Counted from the stretch's first letter, positions 23,759-32,973 are shown. The stretch is 39,576 nt of DNA from Bifidobacterium miconis (GCF_019331735.1 NZ_JAHBBH010000017.1:1-39576); one strand, 5' to 3'. The notes: generated by a model not told the origin, from the letters alone. Numbers and translations are program-made.

Positions 23759-23826
23759 TGGTGGAGGATACGAGATTCGAACTCGTGAGGGAAGATGCCG
23801 AGACGTGTTGTCCTACGATCTTCCCA
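23759..23826 (-). pseudogene. Orphan 3' half of a tRNA-Ser
   Basis: Minus strand: T-arm and acceptor 3' strand identical to tRNA-Ser(GGA) over about 28 bases (CTCACGAGTTCGAATCTCGT, then ATCCTCC), but with discriminator A and encoded CCA. Upstream, where the anticodon half should be, is an unrelated hairpin GGGAAGAT ... ATCTTCCC (23791-23826). No matching GGAGGAT 5' acceptor strand is found nearby. It looks like the displaced 3' fragment left by a site-specific integration. The rest of 23827-24056 shows nothing I can name. Confidence 0.7.
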
Positions 23827-24056
23827 GTATTTCCAACGATTTTGAGATTTCCGCAACGATGGCCGCGCGACGTGCCGAAAGGCGGTGCCTTCGGCGTGTC
23901 GCGATTGTTGCCGCGGTGTGATGATGCTTGCCGGGCGGGTGCGGTGTCGGCAAGCGTATGCCTTGTATGTGCGTGCGTCCGGCGTGTCGCGACTGACGGC
24001 GTCGCCTGCGGGCTTGCCGACCGTGCCTGATGATGTTGTTTGGCGGCTCGGTCGAA

Positions 24057-24473
24057 TCAGTAGTTGTTGGAGCCGGGGCCCTCGAAGCGGACGGTGAAGC
24101 CGTGTTCGTAGTGCAGGAACATGTTGGCGCCGTAGCGGTCCACGTCGCGGTGGGTGAAGAGCATGCGGATGGCGAACGCGACCTGCACGTCCTCCGGCAG
24201 GCTCTTGAATGCCTTGTGCGCATCCCAGTTCGGCGCGGCGATGGCCTGATCCGGCACATAGGCGTAACCGTAGCCGTCCTCGTTCACGTAGCCCATGAAC
24301 GGCAGATCCCAGGCGTTGTGGTCGGTGAGCGCCTGCTTGAAGTCCTCGACGGCGGCCAGCGCCTTGTCGCTGATACCGAAGCTCTTGGCGACCTTGTTGG
24401 CTTCGGCGGTCTTGGTGGCCGGGTCTTCTCCGAACAGTGTGGTCTTGACGATAATGGTCTTGTCCTGTGCCAT
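24057..24473 (-). CDS. Uncharacterised 138-residue protein
   Basis: I do not recognise this protein. It is soluble and acidic with an aromatic C-terminal half: WDLPFMGYVNEDGYGYAYVP, PNWDAHKAFKSLPEDVQVAFAIRMLFTHRDVDRYG, and the end FLHYEHGFTVRFEGPGSNNY. AAAGGA precedes ATG 24473 with a short spacer; the frame stays open to 24587 but without a better start. The coding pattern and ribosome site make it very likely real. It is divergent from the gene at 25050, separated by a 576-base spacer with GAACAT-type sites. Confidence 0.75.
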   Translation of the reverse strand: MAQDKTIIVKTTLFGEDPATKTAEANKVAKSFGISDKALAAVEDFKQALTDHNAWDLPFMGYVNEDGYGYAYVPDQAIAAPNWDAHKAFKSLPEDVQVAFAIRMLFTHRDVDRYGANMFLHYEHGFTVRFEGPGSNNY

Positions 24474-25049
24474 GATTGGTCCTTTTGCAAGCATGATGAA
24501 TGTGGGCTGAAGCGAACATGAACGTGTTATTACTAACATGTGAATCGTTCGTCGTGTTTGATTATTTGTTGTCGTTGCTGCCGACATGATTTACGCTACC
24601 ACTGATCTCATGTGCGGAAAACCGTTGGAATGTGCGCTTTATTTGGAGCGCGAACGATGTCGTTGGCGTTCATGATATATAGATTGTGATGTTTGGACAA
24701 TGTTCGCTGATTACAAAAGAGAACATGAGTCATGTTCGTTTTGGTGGTGCATACGGCGTGTCGTTTGGGGCGATTGGACGTGATGCCGATTGCGCATGCG
24801 TGTGCGGCGCGGACGTGATGTTGACTGTCGGTGGGCCGCCGGTGGGACTGACTGCGGACGGTGGGATTGACTCGGTGGGGAAACCCGCCGGTGCGGGTGG
24901 TGAATGCGTGCCGCCAATGACGGCAACTCGCGGCAAACGTAACGTTATAGTGGGGGAGTTGCGTATATGGCCGCATATTGCGGCCGTGCCCACGCCTCGT
25001 GCGATACGCTCGGTGGAGTTGTAACGAGTAGCGATGTGAGGGAGTCGGC
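24474..25049. other. Intergenic region with GAACAT palindromes
   Basis: No convincing gene. AT-rich near 24510-24740, then GC-rich. It contains a 17-bp palindrome GAACATGAGTCATGTTC (24721-24737) and related half-sites at about 24511-24522 and 24698-24704. A -10-like TATAGT occurs near 24948 ahead of the 25050 gene. A 112-codon plus frame (24686-25024) has no ribosome binding site and runs over these sites. Confidence 0.5.
24721..24737. promoter_or_regulatory. 17-bp palindrome, candidate operator
   Basis: GAACATGA / TCATGTTC around a single central G. Its GAAC...GTTC ends are reminiscent of actinobacterial LexA boxes, but the spacing is longer, so the binding protein is unassigned. Confidence 0.4.
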
Positions 25050-25694
25050 ATGTCGGATGTGCGCCGTTATCAGGGTGACTGTCCCGAATCCGACGGCATG
25101 CTGCCGACTGCCATGATCCAGCTCGCGGACTTTCCCGACGATGATCCGGCGCTGTCGATGCATTTCGTCGGCGAACGGATTCCCGATAAGGACGCTTCGC
25201 CCGAGCCGGCCGACACCGAACGCTCGTCCGACTCGATTCCCACCATGCCGGTGGATCCGGCCGATCTCGTCACCGCCGAACGCGCGGCGGTGTCCCAGCG
25301 CGTCCCCGATTCCTCTTCCCGGATGTCGCCGCCGATGGCCACGCCGTCCGCGGTCGTGTCGCTGTCGGACGAAGCCGAGGAACAGGTCGAGGAGACGGTG
25401 CCGCTTAAGCCCCTGTCTGACACCGGCGTCGCGTCCGCTCCGGTTCCGCCGCCCCCCAGCTTCTTTCCGAGCAATACCACGGGTCGTATGCGGCCGATTA
25501 CCGTGCCGTTGCGGCCTCAATCGCGCGTCGTCTCGGGCTCGTCGTCGTTCCGGCCGGCATCGTCCGCCCGGTCCGGTGCGGAGTCCGGAGCGGTGTCTGG
25601 CGTCGAGAGGACGAACCGGGACGCCGGTGCGGCGTCGGGAACGCCGCGCGTCTGCTATTCGTCGCAGTACCGGGTGCTGCATCCGGCGGACTGA
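25050..25694 (+). CDS. Uncharacterised Ser/Pro-rich protein
   Basis: 214 residues, largely predicted disordered: long Ser, Pro, Asp and Glu-rich stretches and a PVPPPPSFFP run near residue 131. Ordered-looking segments occur only at the start (MSDVRRYQGDCPESDGMLP) and at the end (RVCYSSQYRVLHPAD). No signal peptide or membrane helix. GGGAG precedes the ATG. Not recognised; a scaffold or regulatory partner is conceivable but unsupported. It is in the same direction as the large unknown gene at 26121. Confidence 0.6.
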   Translation: MSDVRRYQGDCPESDGMLPTAMIQLADFPDDDPALSMHFVGERIPDKDASPEPADTERSSDSIPTMPVDPADLVTAERAAVSQRVPDSSSRMSPPMATPSAVVSLSDEAEEQVEETVPLKPLSDTGVASAPVPPPPSFFPSNTTGRMRPITVPLRPQSRVVSGSSSFRPASSARSGAESGAVSGVERTNRDAGAASGTPRVCYSSQYRVLHPAD

Positions 25695-26120
25695 CCTGTC
25701 CGACGGCCGGTGCGTCCGGCATATCCGGCGGGCCGATGCGGACTGCATCTGCTGATCTGTACTGATCTGTCCACATAGAGAGATGTGGCATATGATTGCC
25801 AACGATTGCATTGCAGTATGTAATCAACGCTCAAAAGGCAACCATCACAATAATAATCATGACGCAAACGTATGCACAAAAGTGCGCGTATGTCAGTCAT
25901 ACGAGGCATATATCGCGGCGCACTGTCGAGCATCGTCGGCGGCGACGCGACATGGCACGGCCGCGACGAACAGTCATCCGATCATCCGACCGTCAATCTC
26001 ATCGACGGCCCTTCCACCAGCCATCAATCATCGCCATCCACCAATCATCACCACCGTCAATCATCAACCACAGATCACCCAGAGAGATTCGAGAGATCAG
26101 CGCAGTAGTAAGGGGACACC
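25695..26120. other. Spacer with CA-rich low-complexity tract
   Basis: No gene identified. It includes CGTATG / CATACG around TCAGT (about 25896-25913) and, from about 26010 to 26085, a CA-rich low-complexity tract made of imperfect CATC/AATC/CACC repeats directly ahead of the 26121 gene. This would give a long unstructured leader. A 78-codon frame at 25872-26108 is judged spurious. Confidence 0.5.
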
Positions 26121-27740
26121 ATGGACGAAACGCATGCCATGGACGTCATTGATTTTCTGCAGTCGGCATATCGGCTCAAGCGGCGGTTCGCCATGCTGGT
26201 AAACCGCCGGATAGGCTGCGGCGCATTGCCGGCAACCAGCGCAACCAGCGCAACCGGCGCAATCAAGCCGGCCGAACCGCCGGACACCCGCCTGATGTCG
26301 GCCGCATCGGGCCGTCTCATCGGCGCGCCGGCGGACAAACGACTGTTCATCCTGTCCGGCATGGTCTACGGCGGTTCCGCATGGTCGGCCATGTTCTGCG
26401 CGGCGGCGTCCACCATGGAAGAGTCCCTTGCCAACGAATGCAATGCGTTTCTGCTGGACAGCGTCGCCACCGTCGACGAACTCGGACTGGACGCATGGCT
26501 CCGATCAATGGTCGACGACGCGCGCCAAGCCGTATTCACCGGAGTGCCGTCCTGCCGCATGCCGCTGCTGATCCGTTCGATGGGCGACGCCAAGCTCGTC
26601 CGCCAAAGCCGTGTCCGCGGCAGCATCCCATACGGCGACCGCAAGCTGCAGGGCGAGGCCATGCTCGAACACTGCGACCAGACATACCGTCTCGCCGCGC
26701 ACAGTCTGCTGCAATGGGGTGGCGGCGCCCCACTGAACAACGATGTCGCATTCGCGCTGCTCGTCCGGCCCAACATCGGCGCGGCGCTGTTGCGCGAGCA
26801 TCGGTCGCTGCGCGTCGGCGGCGCGATGCGCGACGTTCCGGTGCGGCGCATCGCCCGGTATCTGACTTGCCTGAACGCTCAGGCCGACCGTCAATACGCG
26901 TGGATGCGCGCCAAAAGACGCTCATTCGGCCTTCTGCCGTCGGACGTCGCCGTGCTCGACCGCCGAGCTGTCGGCTCCGGCAGGACATCGACGCCGATGT
27001 TGGAATCGGACCGGCGCTATCTGTTCGACGCGCGGCACGTGATCGCCGCATACCGCAATCTGTGGGACTCTCCGATGGGGCGGGCACTGCCCGTCGGGAT
27101 GGCGAAGGCCCTGCATGCTTCCCACGACGGCAGCGCGAAACGCGACCGTGCGGGACGCGACATCGCAGGACGCGACTTCGCAGACGGCGGTCGCGCCGTA
27201 AGTTTTCGCATCGGCGGTTCCGCACAGAGCGCGGCCGTGCCGGACTTCGTGGAGACGATGCTGGCGTCGATTGGTTGCGGCGCGGATCCGCCCGACGAAA
27301 GCCTGTGGCGCAACCCGATTCACCTGCGATTGACCGCGGAATCGCTGCTGGGAGCCGCGTCGGCGGCCGATCTGACGGACGGGTTCTCCGCACGCGACCG
27401 TGATCGTTTCGAATACGGCGTCGCATGCCTCGAACGAATCGCCGCGATCGTGCGCGACGAAGGACTCGCGACGGTGCCGACGCGGCTGGCCCCGTCGATT
27501 TGCCCGCATTTCGGCGAGCTGAAACGGCTGCCGATGAGCGAGCGCGACCGACGTCTGCGTTCGCACGCGCGCGTCGAATCGGACATGGCCGCCGTCATGC
27601 TGGCGCGTCTGTCCAATCCGAACGTCGCGCGGCAGGCGGGAGCCGCGCTGATCCGCGGCGATCTGACCGCGTACGGCACCATCGTCGGTGCTTGGCGCGA
27701 ACGGTTGCGCGAACAGACGCGCTGCGTCGCCTTCGCGTGA
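26121..27740 (+). CDS. Large uncharacterised protein (539 aa)
   Basis: I do not recognise this protein. No signal peptide is evident. It is Arg/Ala-rich, with segments such as DKRLFILSGMVYGGSAWSAMF (near residue 72), LGLDAWLRSMVDDARQAVF, PYGDRKLQGEAMLEHCDQTY, APLNNDVAFALLVRPNIGAALL and FEYGVACLERIAAIV. A degenerate ARHRD-type repeat (KRDRAGRDIAGRDFADGGR) lies near residues 340-358. AAGGGG precedes the ATG at 26121. It may form an operon-like pair with the disordered protein at 25050 despite a 426-base gap. No catalytic motif is certain. Confidence 0.75.
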   Translation: MDETHAMDVIDFLQSAYRLKRRFAMLVNRRIGCGALPATSATSATGAIKPAEPPDTRLMSAASGRLIGAPADKRLFILSGMVYGGSAWSAMFCAAASTMEESLANECNAFLLDSVATVDELGLDAWLRSMVDDARQAVFTGVPSCRMPLLIRSMGDAKLVRQSRVRGSIPYGDRKLQGEAMLEHCDQTYRLAAHSLLQWGGGAPLNNDVAFALLVRPNIGAALLREHRSLRVGGAMRDVPVRRIARYLTCLNAQADRQYAWMRAKRRSFGLLPSDVAVLDRRAVGSGRTSTPMLESDRRYLFDARHVIAAYRNLWDSPMGRALPVGMAKALHASHDGSAKRDRAGRDIAGRDFADGGRAVSFRIGGSAQSAAVPDFVETMLASIGCGADPPDESLWRNPIHLRLTAESLLGAASAADLTDGFSARDRDRFEYGVACLERIAAIVRDEGLATVPTRLAPSICPHFGELKRLPMSERDRRLRSHARVESDMAAVMLARLSNPNVARQAGAALIRGDLTAYGTIVGAWRERLREQTRCVAFA

Positions 27741-27885
27741 TCCGGGACCGTGCTGCACGATCGCACGTCACGGCCGCTCGTCGTGACCGTAACGTGCAAA
27801 CGTTCGCCGCGGCGACGAGACAACGAACGGCCGTGCGCTGCGGCCGTACCGTACGATCGTTCCCGCGGCGACGAGCGCAGTCCGG

Positions 27886-28365
27886 CTACTTGTGGTACGG
27901 CTCGTGCGCGTTGATCTTGAACGCGCGGTAGATTTGCTCGAGCAGAATCACGCGCATGAGCTGATGCGGGAACGTCATTTTCGAAAAGCTGAGCTTGTAG
28001 TCGGCGCGGCGCAGGATCGCGTCGTCGAGCCCGATCGACCCGCCGATCACCAGCTGGATATGGCTCACGCCACGCAATCCCAGCTGGCTGATCTCATTCG
28101 CAAGCCCCTCCGACGAAAGCATCTTGCCATCGATCGCAAGCGCAATCACATAAGCGCCGTCGCGCAGATGCTTGGCGATGCGCTCGCCCTCCCTGGCCTT
28201 GATCTGCCGCTCGACGCCCTCGCTGGCATGCTCGGGGGTCTTTTCGTCGGCGACCTCGATGATGTCGAGCCTGCAATAGCGGCCGAGCCGCTTGCTGTAT
28301 TCGGCGATGGCGTCGCGCAGGTACGATTCCTTGACCTTGCCGACGGCGATGATGTCGATCTGCAT
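27886..28365 (-). CDS. rlmH: 23S rRNA (pseudouridine1915-N3)-methyltransferase RlmH
   Basis: 159 residues, a SPOUT-class methyltransferase that uses S-adenosylmethionine to methylate pseudouridine 1915 in helix 69 of 23S rRNA. Family signature: [46 protein letters not shown] (trefoil-knot SAM site) and [20 protein letters not shown] followed by [15 protein letters not shown] at the C-terminus. Usual length. It lies 12 bases after the glf stop in the same direction and is probably cotranscribed. Its mirror copy would lie beyond the window end. Confidence 0.97.
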   Translation of the reverse strand: MQIDIIAVGKVKESYLRDAIAEYSKRLGRYCRLDIIEVADEKTPEHASEGVERQIKAREGERIAKHLRDGAYVIALAIDGKMLSSEGLANEISQLGLRGVSHIQLVIGGSIGLDDAILRRADYKLSFSKMTFPHQLMRVILLEQIYRAFKINAHEPYHK

Positions 28366-28377
28366 GCGACGGCCCGG

Positions 28378-29556
28378 CTACTTCGCGATGAGCGGCAGCA
28401 CCTGCTCGTCGAACGCGGTGAGCGCGGTGTCGATCACGTTGTGCATGTCGTAGTACTTGTACGTGCCCAGACGACCGCCGAACACGACCTTCGGCTCGGC
28501 CGCGGCCTTCTCGGCGTACTTCGCGTACAGCGCCTTGTCCTCGTCGGTGTTGATCGGGTAGTACGGCTCGTCGCCGCGCTCGGCGAAGCGCGAGTACTCC
28601 TCCCACACCACGGTTTTCTCGTGGTTCTGCGAGTCGTAGCGCTCCGGGTTGAAGTTCTTGAACTCGATCGCGCGGGTGTACGGCACGTCCGCGTCGGAGT
28701 AGTTCATCACCGGGCAGCCGAAGTGGTCGTCCTCGTCGTAGCGCACTTCCTTGAAGTCGACCGTGCGCCACTTGAGGTCGCCCAGCTCGTAGTCGAAGTA
28801 GCGGTCGACCGGGCCGGTGTACACGACCGGCACGCCCGCGGCGAGCAGCGCCTTCTTGTTGTACGGCTGCGACTCGTCGAAGAAGTCGGTCTTCAGCGAC
28901 ACCGTGATGCGCGGGTCGTCGATCATGCGCTGCATCCACGCGGTGTAGCCGTCCTTCGGCAGGCCCTCCCACGTGTCCTTGAAATAGCGGTTGTCGTAGT
29001 TGAAGCGCACCGGCAGGCGCTTGATGATGTCGGCCGGCAGGTCGGCCGGGTCGGTCTGCCACTGCTTGCCGGTGTAGTTCTTGATGAACGCCTCGTACAG
29101 CGGACGGCCGATCAGCTGGATGCCCTTGTCGTTGAGGTTCTGCGGATCGGTGCCGGCCAGCTCGCCCGCCTGCTCCTCGATGAGCTTGCGTGCCTCGTCC
29201 GGCGTGTAGGACGCGCCGAAGAACTGGTTGATCGTGCCGAGGTTGATCGGCAGCGGGTAGACCACGCCGTCGTGTGTCGCGTACACGCGGTGCACGTAGT
29301 TCGTGAACGCGGGGAGGCGGTGGGCGTAGTCCAACACGCGCTTGTTGGACGTGTGGGACAGGTGCGCGCCGTACTTGTGGATCTCCGCGCCCGTCTCCTC
29401 GTCGGAGTACGAGTACGCGTTGCCGCCGATGGGGTCGCGCACGTCGATGATGTGCACGCGCGCGCCGGCGCGTTCGACCGCCTGCTGCGCCACGGTCAGG
29501 CCGAACAGGCCCGCGCCCACGATCACCAGATCGGGATACTGCACATTTTCCGCCAT
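28378..29556 (-). CDS. glf: UDP-galactopyranose mutase (left-arm copy)
   Basis: 392 residues. Flavoenzyme that interconverts UDP-galactopyranose and UDP-galactofuranose for cell-surface galactofuran. FAD-binding [16 protein letters not shown] at the start, [65 protein letters not shown] and VVFGGRLGTYKYYDMHNVI follow. Between residues 42 and 86 this copy has odd residues at invariant sites (DPIGG for DHIGG, HLSHT for HLFHT, RVLDYAHRLPAF for [12 protein letters not shown]) that the right-arm copy has in canonical form. These changes look like sequence error or decay. It overlaps mirror copy 38655-39576. Confidence 0.93.
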   Translation of the reverse strand: MAENVQYPDLVIVGAGLFGLTVAQQAVERAGARVHIIDVRDPIGGNAYSYSDEETGAEIHKYGAHLSHTSNKRVLDYAHRLPAFTNYVHRVYATHDGVVYPLPINLGTINQFFGASYTPDEARKLIEEQAGELAGTDPQNLNDKGIQLIGRPLYEAFIKNYTGKQWQTDPADLPADIIKRLPVRFNYDNRYFKDTWEGLPKDGYTAWMQRMIDDPRITVSLKTDFFDESQPYNKKALLAAGVPVVYTGPVDRYFDYELGDLKWRTVDFKEVRYDEDDHFGCPVMNYSDADVPYTRAIEFKNFNPERYDSQNHEKTVVWEEYSRFAERGDEPYYPINTDEDKALYAKYAEKAAAEPKVVFGGRLGTYKYYDMHNVIDTALTAFDEQVLPLIAK

Positions 29557-29674
29557 ACCTCACAACCTTCCATACCGGATGTTCGTTTCTTTCGCAGTCT
29601 ATCGCGTGGGGGCTATCGGGCGGCTATCGGACTATCGTGCGTACGTGCGTACGGGCGTACCGCGCAGAAACGAC

Positions 29675-29727
29675 GCGTGGCGGTTTTCGCTTGCTGACAG
29701 GACGTCAGCGAGCGAAAACCGCCACGC
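29675..29727. repeat. REP-like hairpin between prs and glf (left arm)
   Basis: GCGTGGCGGTTTTCGCTTGC ... closing on GCGAGCGAAAACCGCCACGC, near-perfect arms of about 24 bases. Same family as 11171-11281. Lies after the prs stop, where it may limit read-through into glf. Mirror at 38484-38536. Confidence 0.8.
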
Positions 29728-29773
29728 GGTATGAGAGGGTATGAGAGATGATCTTGCTGTATGCGGGAGTGCG

Positions 29774-30787
29774 TCACGCGTAGATGTTGCGCGGGCGCAT
29801 GTCGGCCGGCAGACCTTCGAGCAGATGCGTGACCGAGCGCGATTCGAACACGGAGCGGATGCCCGCGGCCAGCAGCGGCGCGACGGACAGCACGGTCATG
29901 TTCGGCAGTCGCTTCGCGTCCGGCACCGGCACGGTGTTCGTCACGATGATCTCGCGCGCGCCGCAGTCGCGCAGTCGTTCCGTCGCCGGACCCGACAGCA
30001 GGCCGTGCGTGGCGACGGGCGTCACTGACGGGGCGCCGGCGTTGCGCAGCGGGCGAACCGCCTCGCAGATCGTGCCGGCGGTGTCGATCATGTCGTCGAC
30101 GACGACGCGGTCGCGTCCCTTGACGTCGCCGATGATGCCGTGCGCGGTCGCATGGTTCGGACGCGTCGTGTCGCGCGTCTTGTGAATGAACGCGAGCGGC
30201 AGGTTGCCGAGCTTCGCGGCCCACTGCTCGGACACCTTGATGCGGCCGGCGTCGGGAGAGACGATCGTCGCGTGCTCCATCGGCACGTTGTTGCGCACGT
30301 AGTCGAGCAGCACCGGCATGGCGGTCAGGTGATCGACCGGGCCGTTGAAGAAGCCCTGCTCCTGCGCGGCGTGCAGGTCGATCGTCATCATGCGGTCGGC
30401 GCCGGCCGCGCGGAACAGATCGAAGATCAGGCGGGCGGTGATGGGTTCGCGGCCGAGATGCTTCTTGTCCTGACGCGAATAGCCGAGGAACGGCGCGACC
30501 ACGGTGATGGAGCGGGCCGACGCGCGCTTCATCGCGTCGATCATGATCAGCTGTTCCATAATCCACTTGTTGATCGGCTCGGTATGGCACTGCAGAATGA
30601 ACGCGTCCGCGCCGCGCACCGGTTCGGTGTAGCGAATGTACATCTCGCCGTTCGCGAAGTCGTAGGCCGTGGTCTCCAGCACTTCCGTTCCCAGGCATTT
30701 CGCGACCTCGTCCGCCAGTTCGGGGTATGCGCGTCCCGTGACCAACGCGAGCCGCTTATCCGGTGTGCCTTCGAGAATCGCCGACAT
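29774..30787 (-). CDS. prs: Ribose-phosphate pyrophosphokinase (left-arm copy)
   Basis: 337 residues. Makes PRPP from ribose 5-phosphate and ATP for nucleotide, His and Trp synthesis. Motifs: GEMYIRYTEPVRGADAFILQ, VAPFLGYSRQDKKHLGREPI, MMTIDLHAAQEQGFFNGPVD, VSPDAGRIKV, and PRPP loop VVVDDMIDTAGTICEAV. Start ATG 30787 with GGAAGG upstream; a longer frame to 31132 would cross the divergent rpsF promoter. This copy has GRDRV, VRPLR, GAPSVTPV where the mirror copy has GRDCV, VRTLR, GAASVTLV; the mirror version is the expected one. Confidence 0.95.
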   Translation of the reverse strand: MSAILEGTPDKRLALVTGRAYPELADEVAKCLGTEVLETTAYDFANGEMYIRYTEPVRGADAFILQCHTEPINKWIMEQLIMIDAMKRASARSITVVAPFLGYSRQDKKHLGREPITARLIFDLFRAAGADRMMTIDLHAAQEQGFFNGPVDHLTAMPVLLDYVRNNVPMEHATIVSPDAGRIKVSEQWAAKLGNLPLAFIHKTRDTTRPNHATAHGIIGDVKGRDRVVVDDMIDTAGTICEAVRPLRNAGAPSVTPVATHGLLSGPATERLRDCGAREIIVTNTVPVPDAKRLPNMTVLSVAPLLAAGIRSVFESRSVTHLLEGLPADMRPRNIYA

Positions 30788-30986
30788 GATCCGCCTTCCA
30801 GTTACTCCAACGGGTAAATTTAAGCCACATTCCAATATAACAATGCGTATGGAGCCGACACCCCGCGCTCGGGTCGCTGTCTGAACGTGGGGATACTCTG
30901 TACAGGTTGCCCGCAGACGCGGGCGGCGCGTATACACACTCCTGCCGCGGAACGTCCGTGGCCGAATAGTCCGAAGGAGGTGGGTG

Positions 30987-31283
30987 ATGTCTGCGCATAA
31001 GTACGAACTGATGTTCATTGCCGATCCCGAGCTGGATGAGCGCGGTCTGAAGAAGCTGACCGAGCAGTATCTGGAACTCGTCACCAAGGAAGGTGGTTCC
31101 GTTGAGAACACCGATATTTGGGGACGCCGCAAGCTCGCTTACGAGATCGCCGGCAAGACCGAAGGCAACTACGTCGTGGTGAACTACACCTGCGAGCCGG
31201 CCGTCAGCGACGAGCTCGACCGTGTGCTGAACCTCAACGAATCCGTGATCCGTACGAAGATCCTTCGTAAGGACGCCAAGTAA
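30987..31283 (+). CDS. rpsF: 30S ribosomal protein bS6 (left-arm copy)
   Basis: 98 residues, full length. KYELMFIADPELDERGLKKL, WGRRKLAYEIAGKTEGNYVV (the conserved GxRxLAYxI motif) and LNLNESVIRTKILR. First gene of rpsF-ssb-rpsR-rplI; AAGGAGG lies six bases before ATG 30987 (a GTG at 30984 is too close). bS6 pairs with bS18 in the 30S platform, consistent with cotranscription. Divergent from prs. Confidence 0.97.
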   Translation: MSAHKYELMFIADPELDERGLKKLTEQYLELVTKEGGSVENTDIWGRRKLAYEIAGKTEGNYVVVNYTCEPAVSDELDRVLNLNESVIRTKILRKDAK

Positions 31284-31331
31284 GCTTTCCCTCAGCGTCA
31301 TCGCTGAATCGCAAAGTAAGAAGGTAACGTC

Positions 31332-32030
31332 ATGGCAGGCGAAACGATTATCACCGTGGTCGGCAACCTCACCGCCGACCCCGAGCTGCGTACCATCGGC
31401 TCCGGCGCGAACGTCGCGAGCTTCACGATCGCCTCGACGCCGCGCACCTGGAACCGCCAGACCAACCAGTTCGAGGATGGCCAGGCGCTGTTCATGCGCT
31501 GCTCCGCATGGCGTGATCTGGCCGATCACTGCGCCCAGACCCTTTCCAAGGGCATGCGCGTGATCGCTCAGGGCCGTTTGCAGCAGCGTTCCTATCAGGC
31601 GCAGGACGGCTCCACCCGCACCGTGGTGGAGATGCAGGTCGACGAGATCGGCCCGTCGCTGCGCTACGCCACCGCCCAGGTGAACCGCATCTCGAGCGGT
31701 CAGGGCGGATTCGCCGGCCGAGGCCAGGGCGGATTCGGCGGACAGAACGCCGGCAACAACGGTTTCGGCGGCAACGGCGGCTACTCCGGCGGCGCCGGAT
31801 ACGCCGGCGGCAATGCCGGCTATCAGGGTGGTGCAGGCTACTCCGGCGGCGCGTCCGCCATGCAGCAGCCCGCGGCCGCCCATCAGGCCCAGCCTCAGCC
31901 CCAGCAGCCGGCGGCCGATCCGTGGGGATCCTCCGACTCCTCGAACGGCGGTTTTTCGTCGTTCGGCGGCAGCTCCGACTTCGGTGGCTCCACCGATTTC
32001 GGCGGATCCTCCGACGAGCCCGAGTTCTGA
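31332..32030 (+). CDS. ssb: Single-stranded DNA-binding protein (left-arm copy)
   Basis: 232 residues. OB fold in residues 1-115 ([76 protein letters not shown]), then a Gly/Asn-rich linker with GYxGGAGY repeats, a Gln/Pro patch and an acidic tail ending DEPEF in place of the common DDDIPF. Coats ssDNA and recruits replication and repair proteins by the tail. This copy has canonical residues where the mirror copy differs (T/P, N/H, S/P). Confidence 0.96.
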   Translation: MAGETIITVVGNLTADPELRTIGSGANVASFTIASTPRTWNRQTNQFEDGQALFMRCSAWRDLADHCAQTLSKGMRVIAQGRLQQRSYQAQDGSTRTVVEMQVDEIGPSLRYATAQVNRISSGQGGFAGRGQGGFGGQNAGNNGFGGNGGYSGGAGYAGGNAGYQGGAGYSGGASAMQQPAAAHQAQPQPQQPAADPWGSSDSSNGGFSSFGGSSDFGGSTDFGGSSDEPEF

Positions 32031-32125
32031 TCCGGGCCTTCCGGATCCCGCGCGCCAGCTGCCGCAAGGCGTCTGCGCTTACCGCTTACCAAGCGAACAA
32101 CAACACAGTTTTTAAGGAGAACATC

Positions 32126-32374
32126 ATGTCACGCAAGAGGCCGCAACCGCCGGTCAAGCCGTTCAAGAAGAAGCCGAACCCGCTGAAGGCTGCCAAGATC
32201 ACCACGATCGACTACAAGGACGTTGCGCTGCTGCGCAAGTTCATCTCCGATCGCGGCAAGATCCGCTCCAGTCGCAGCACCGGCGTCACCGTCCAGGAGC
32301 AGCGCGAGATCTCGAAGGCGATCAAGAACGCCCGCGAGATGGCCCTGCTGCCGTACGCCACTTCCGGCCGCTGA
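32126..32374 (+). CDS. rpsR: 30S ribosomal protein bS18 (left-arm copy)
   Basis: 82 residues. [40 protein letters not shown], then [20 protein letters not shown]. bS18 normally has SRRITG at that point, and the mirror copy does, so S-S-R-S here is probably base-call error (two changes). AAGGAG precedes ATG 32126. Partner of bS6. Confidence 0.95.
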   Translation: MSRKRPQPPVKPFKKKPNPLKAAKITTIDYKDVALLRKFISDRGKIRSSRSTGVTVQEQREISKAIKNAREMALLPYATSGR

Positions 32375-32392
32375 TTGAGGAGGTAAAGGAAC

Positions 32393-32839
32393 ATGGCTGA
32401 TACCAAGGTTATTCTTACCGCTACCGTTGCCAACCTCGGTCACTCCGGTGACGTCGTCGAGGTCAAGGCCGGCTACGCCCGCAACTACCTGTTCCCGCAG
32501 GGCCTCGCCTTCGCGTGGACCAAGGGCGCTGCCGCTCAGGTCGAAGCGATGAAGCGCGCTCGTCTGGCCAAGGCCGTCGCCACCCGCGAAGAGGCCGTCG
32601 CCGCCAAGGAGCTCATCGAGGGCACCACCGTCGAGATCGCCGCCAAGGTTTCTGAGTCCGGCAAGCTCTTCGGTGGCATCTCCGCCGACAAGATCGCGAT
32701 CGCCCTGTCCGACAAGGCCGCCGTCAACCCGAAGAACATCGAGGTTGAGCCGATCAAGACCACCGGCGACTTCCCGGCCAAGGTTGTCCTGCACCCGGAG
32801 ATCACCGCGTCCTTCTTCGTGAAGGTCGTCGCCGAGTGA
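32393..32839 (+). CDS. rplI: 50S ribosomal protein bL9 (left-arm copy)
   Basis: 148 residues, full length. N-terminal signature [20 protein letters not shown] followed by [14 protein letters not shown], a central connecting helix, and a C-terminal domain ([20 protein letters not shown] ... [16 protein letters not shown]). GGAGGTAAAGGAAC precedes the ATG. Last gene of the operon, followed by a terminator at 32905-32940. Identical to the mirror copy at protein level. Confidence 0.97.
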   Translation: MADTKVILTATVANLGHSGDVVEVKAGYARNYLFPQGLAFAWTKGAAAQVEAMKRARLAKAVATREEAVAAKELIEGTTVEIAAKVSESGKLFGGISADKIAIALSDKAAVNPKNIEVEPIKTTGDFPAKVVLHPEITASFFVKVVAE

Positions 32840-32904
32840 CCCCGTTCCGGCGGACCCGTTCCGCCGGAATCATCCAGACTCCATAAAGTCTGAGCTTAAG
32901 CATT

Positions 32905-32940
32905 GCCCCGTCGAGCGGTTCGCCGCCCGGCGGGGCTTTT
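32905..32940 (+). terminator. Terminator after rplI (left arm)
   Basis: GCCCCG ... CGGGGC with inner paired GGCGG-type sequence, followed by TTTTCC. Mirror at 35271-35306. Confidence 0.82.
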
Positions 32941-32973
32941 CCGTATTGCATGCGTGCTCCGATCGTCACTAAT

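Noticed and set aside
24686..25024. 112-codon plus frame in the 24.5-25.0 kb spacer
   Set aside because: No ribosome site, runs through palindromic sites, no family resemblance.
25872..26108. 78-codon plus frame before the 539-aa gene
   Set aside because: Encodes a low-complexity His/Ser tail from a CA-rich tract; no ribosome site.
27892..29697. 601-codon plus-strand open frame opposite rlmH and glf
   Set aside because: Shadow of two clear genes in high-GC DNA.
30788..31132. N-terminal extension of prs (and its mirror) across the divergent rpsF start
   Set aside because: The family starts at SAILEG-type sequence, and GGAAGG precedes ATG 30787.
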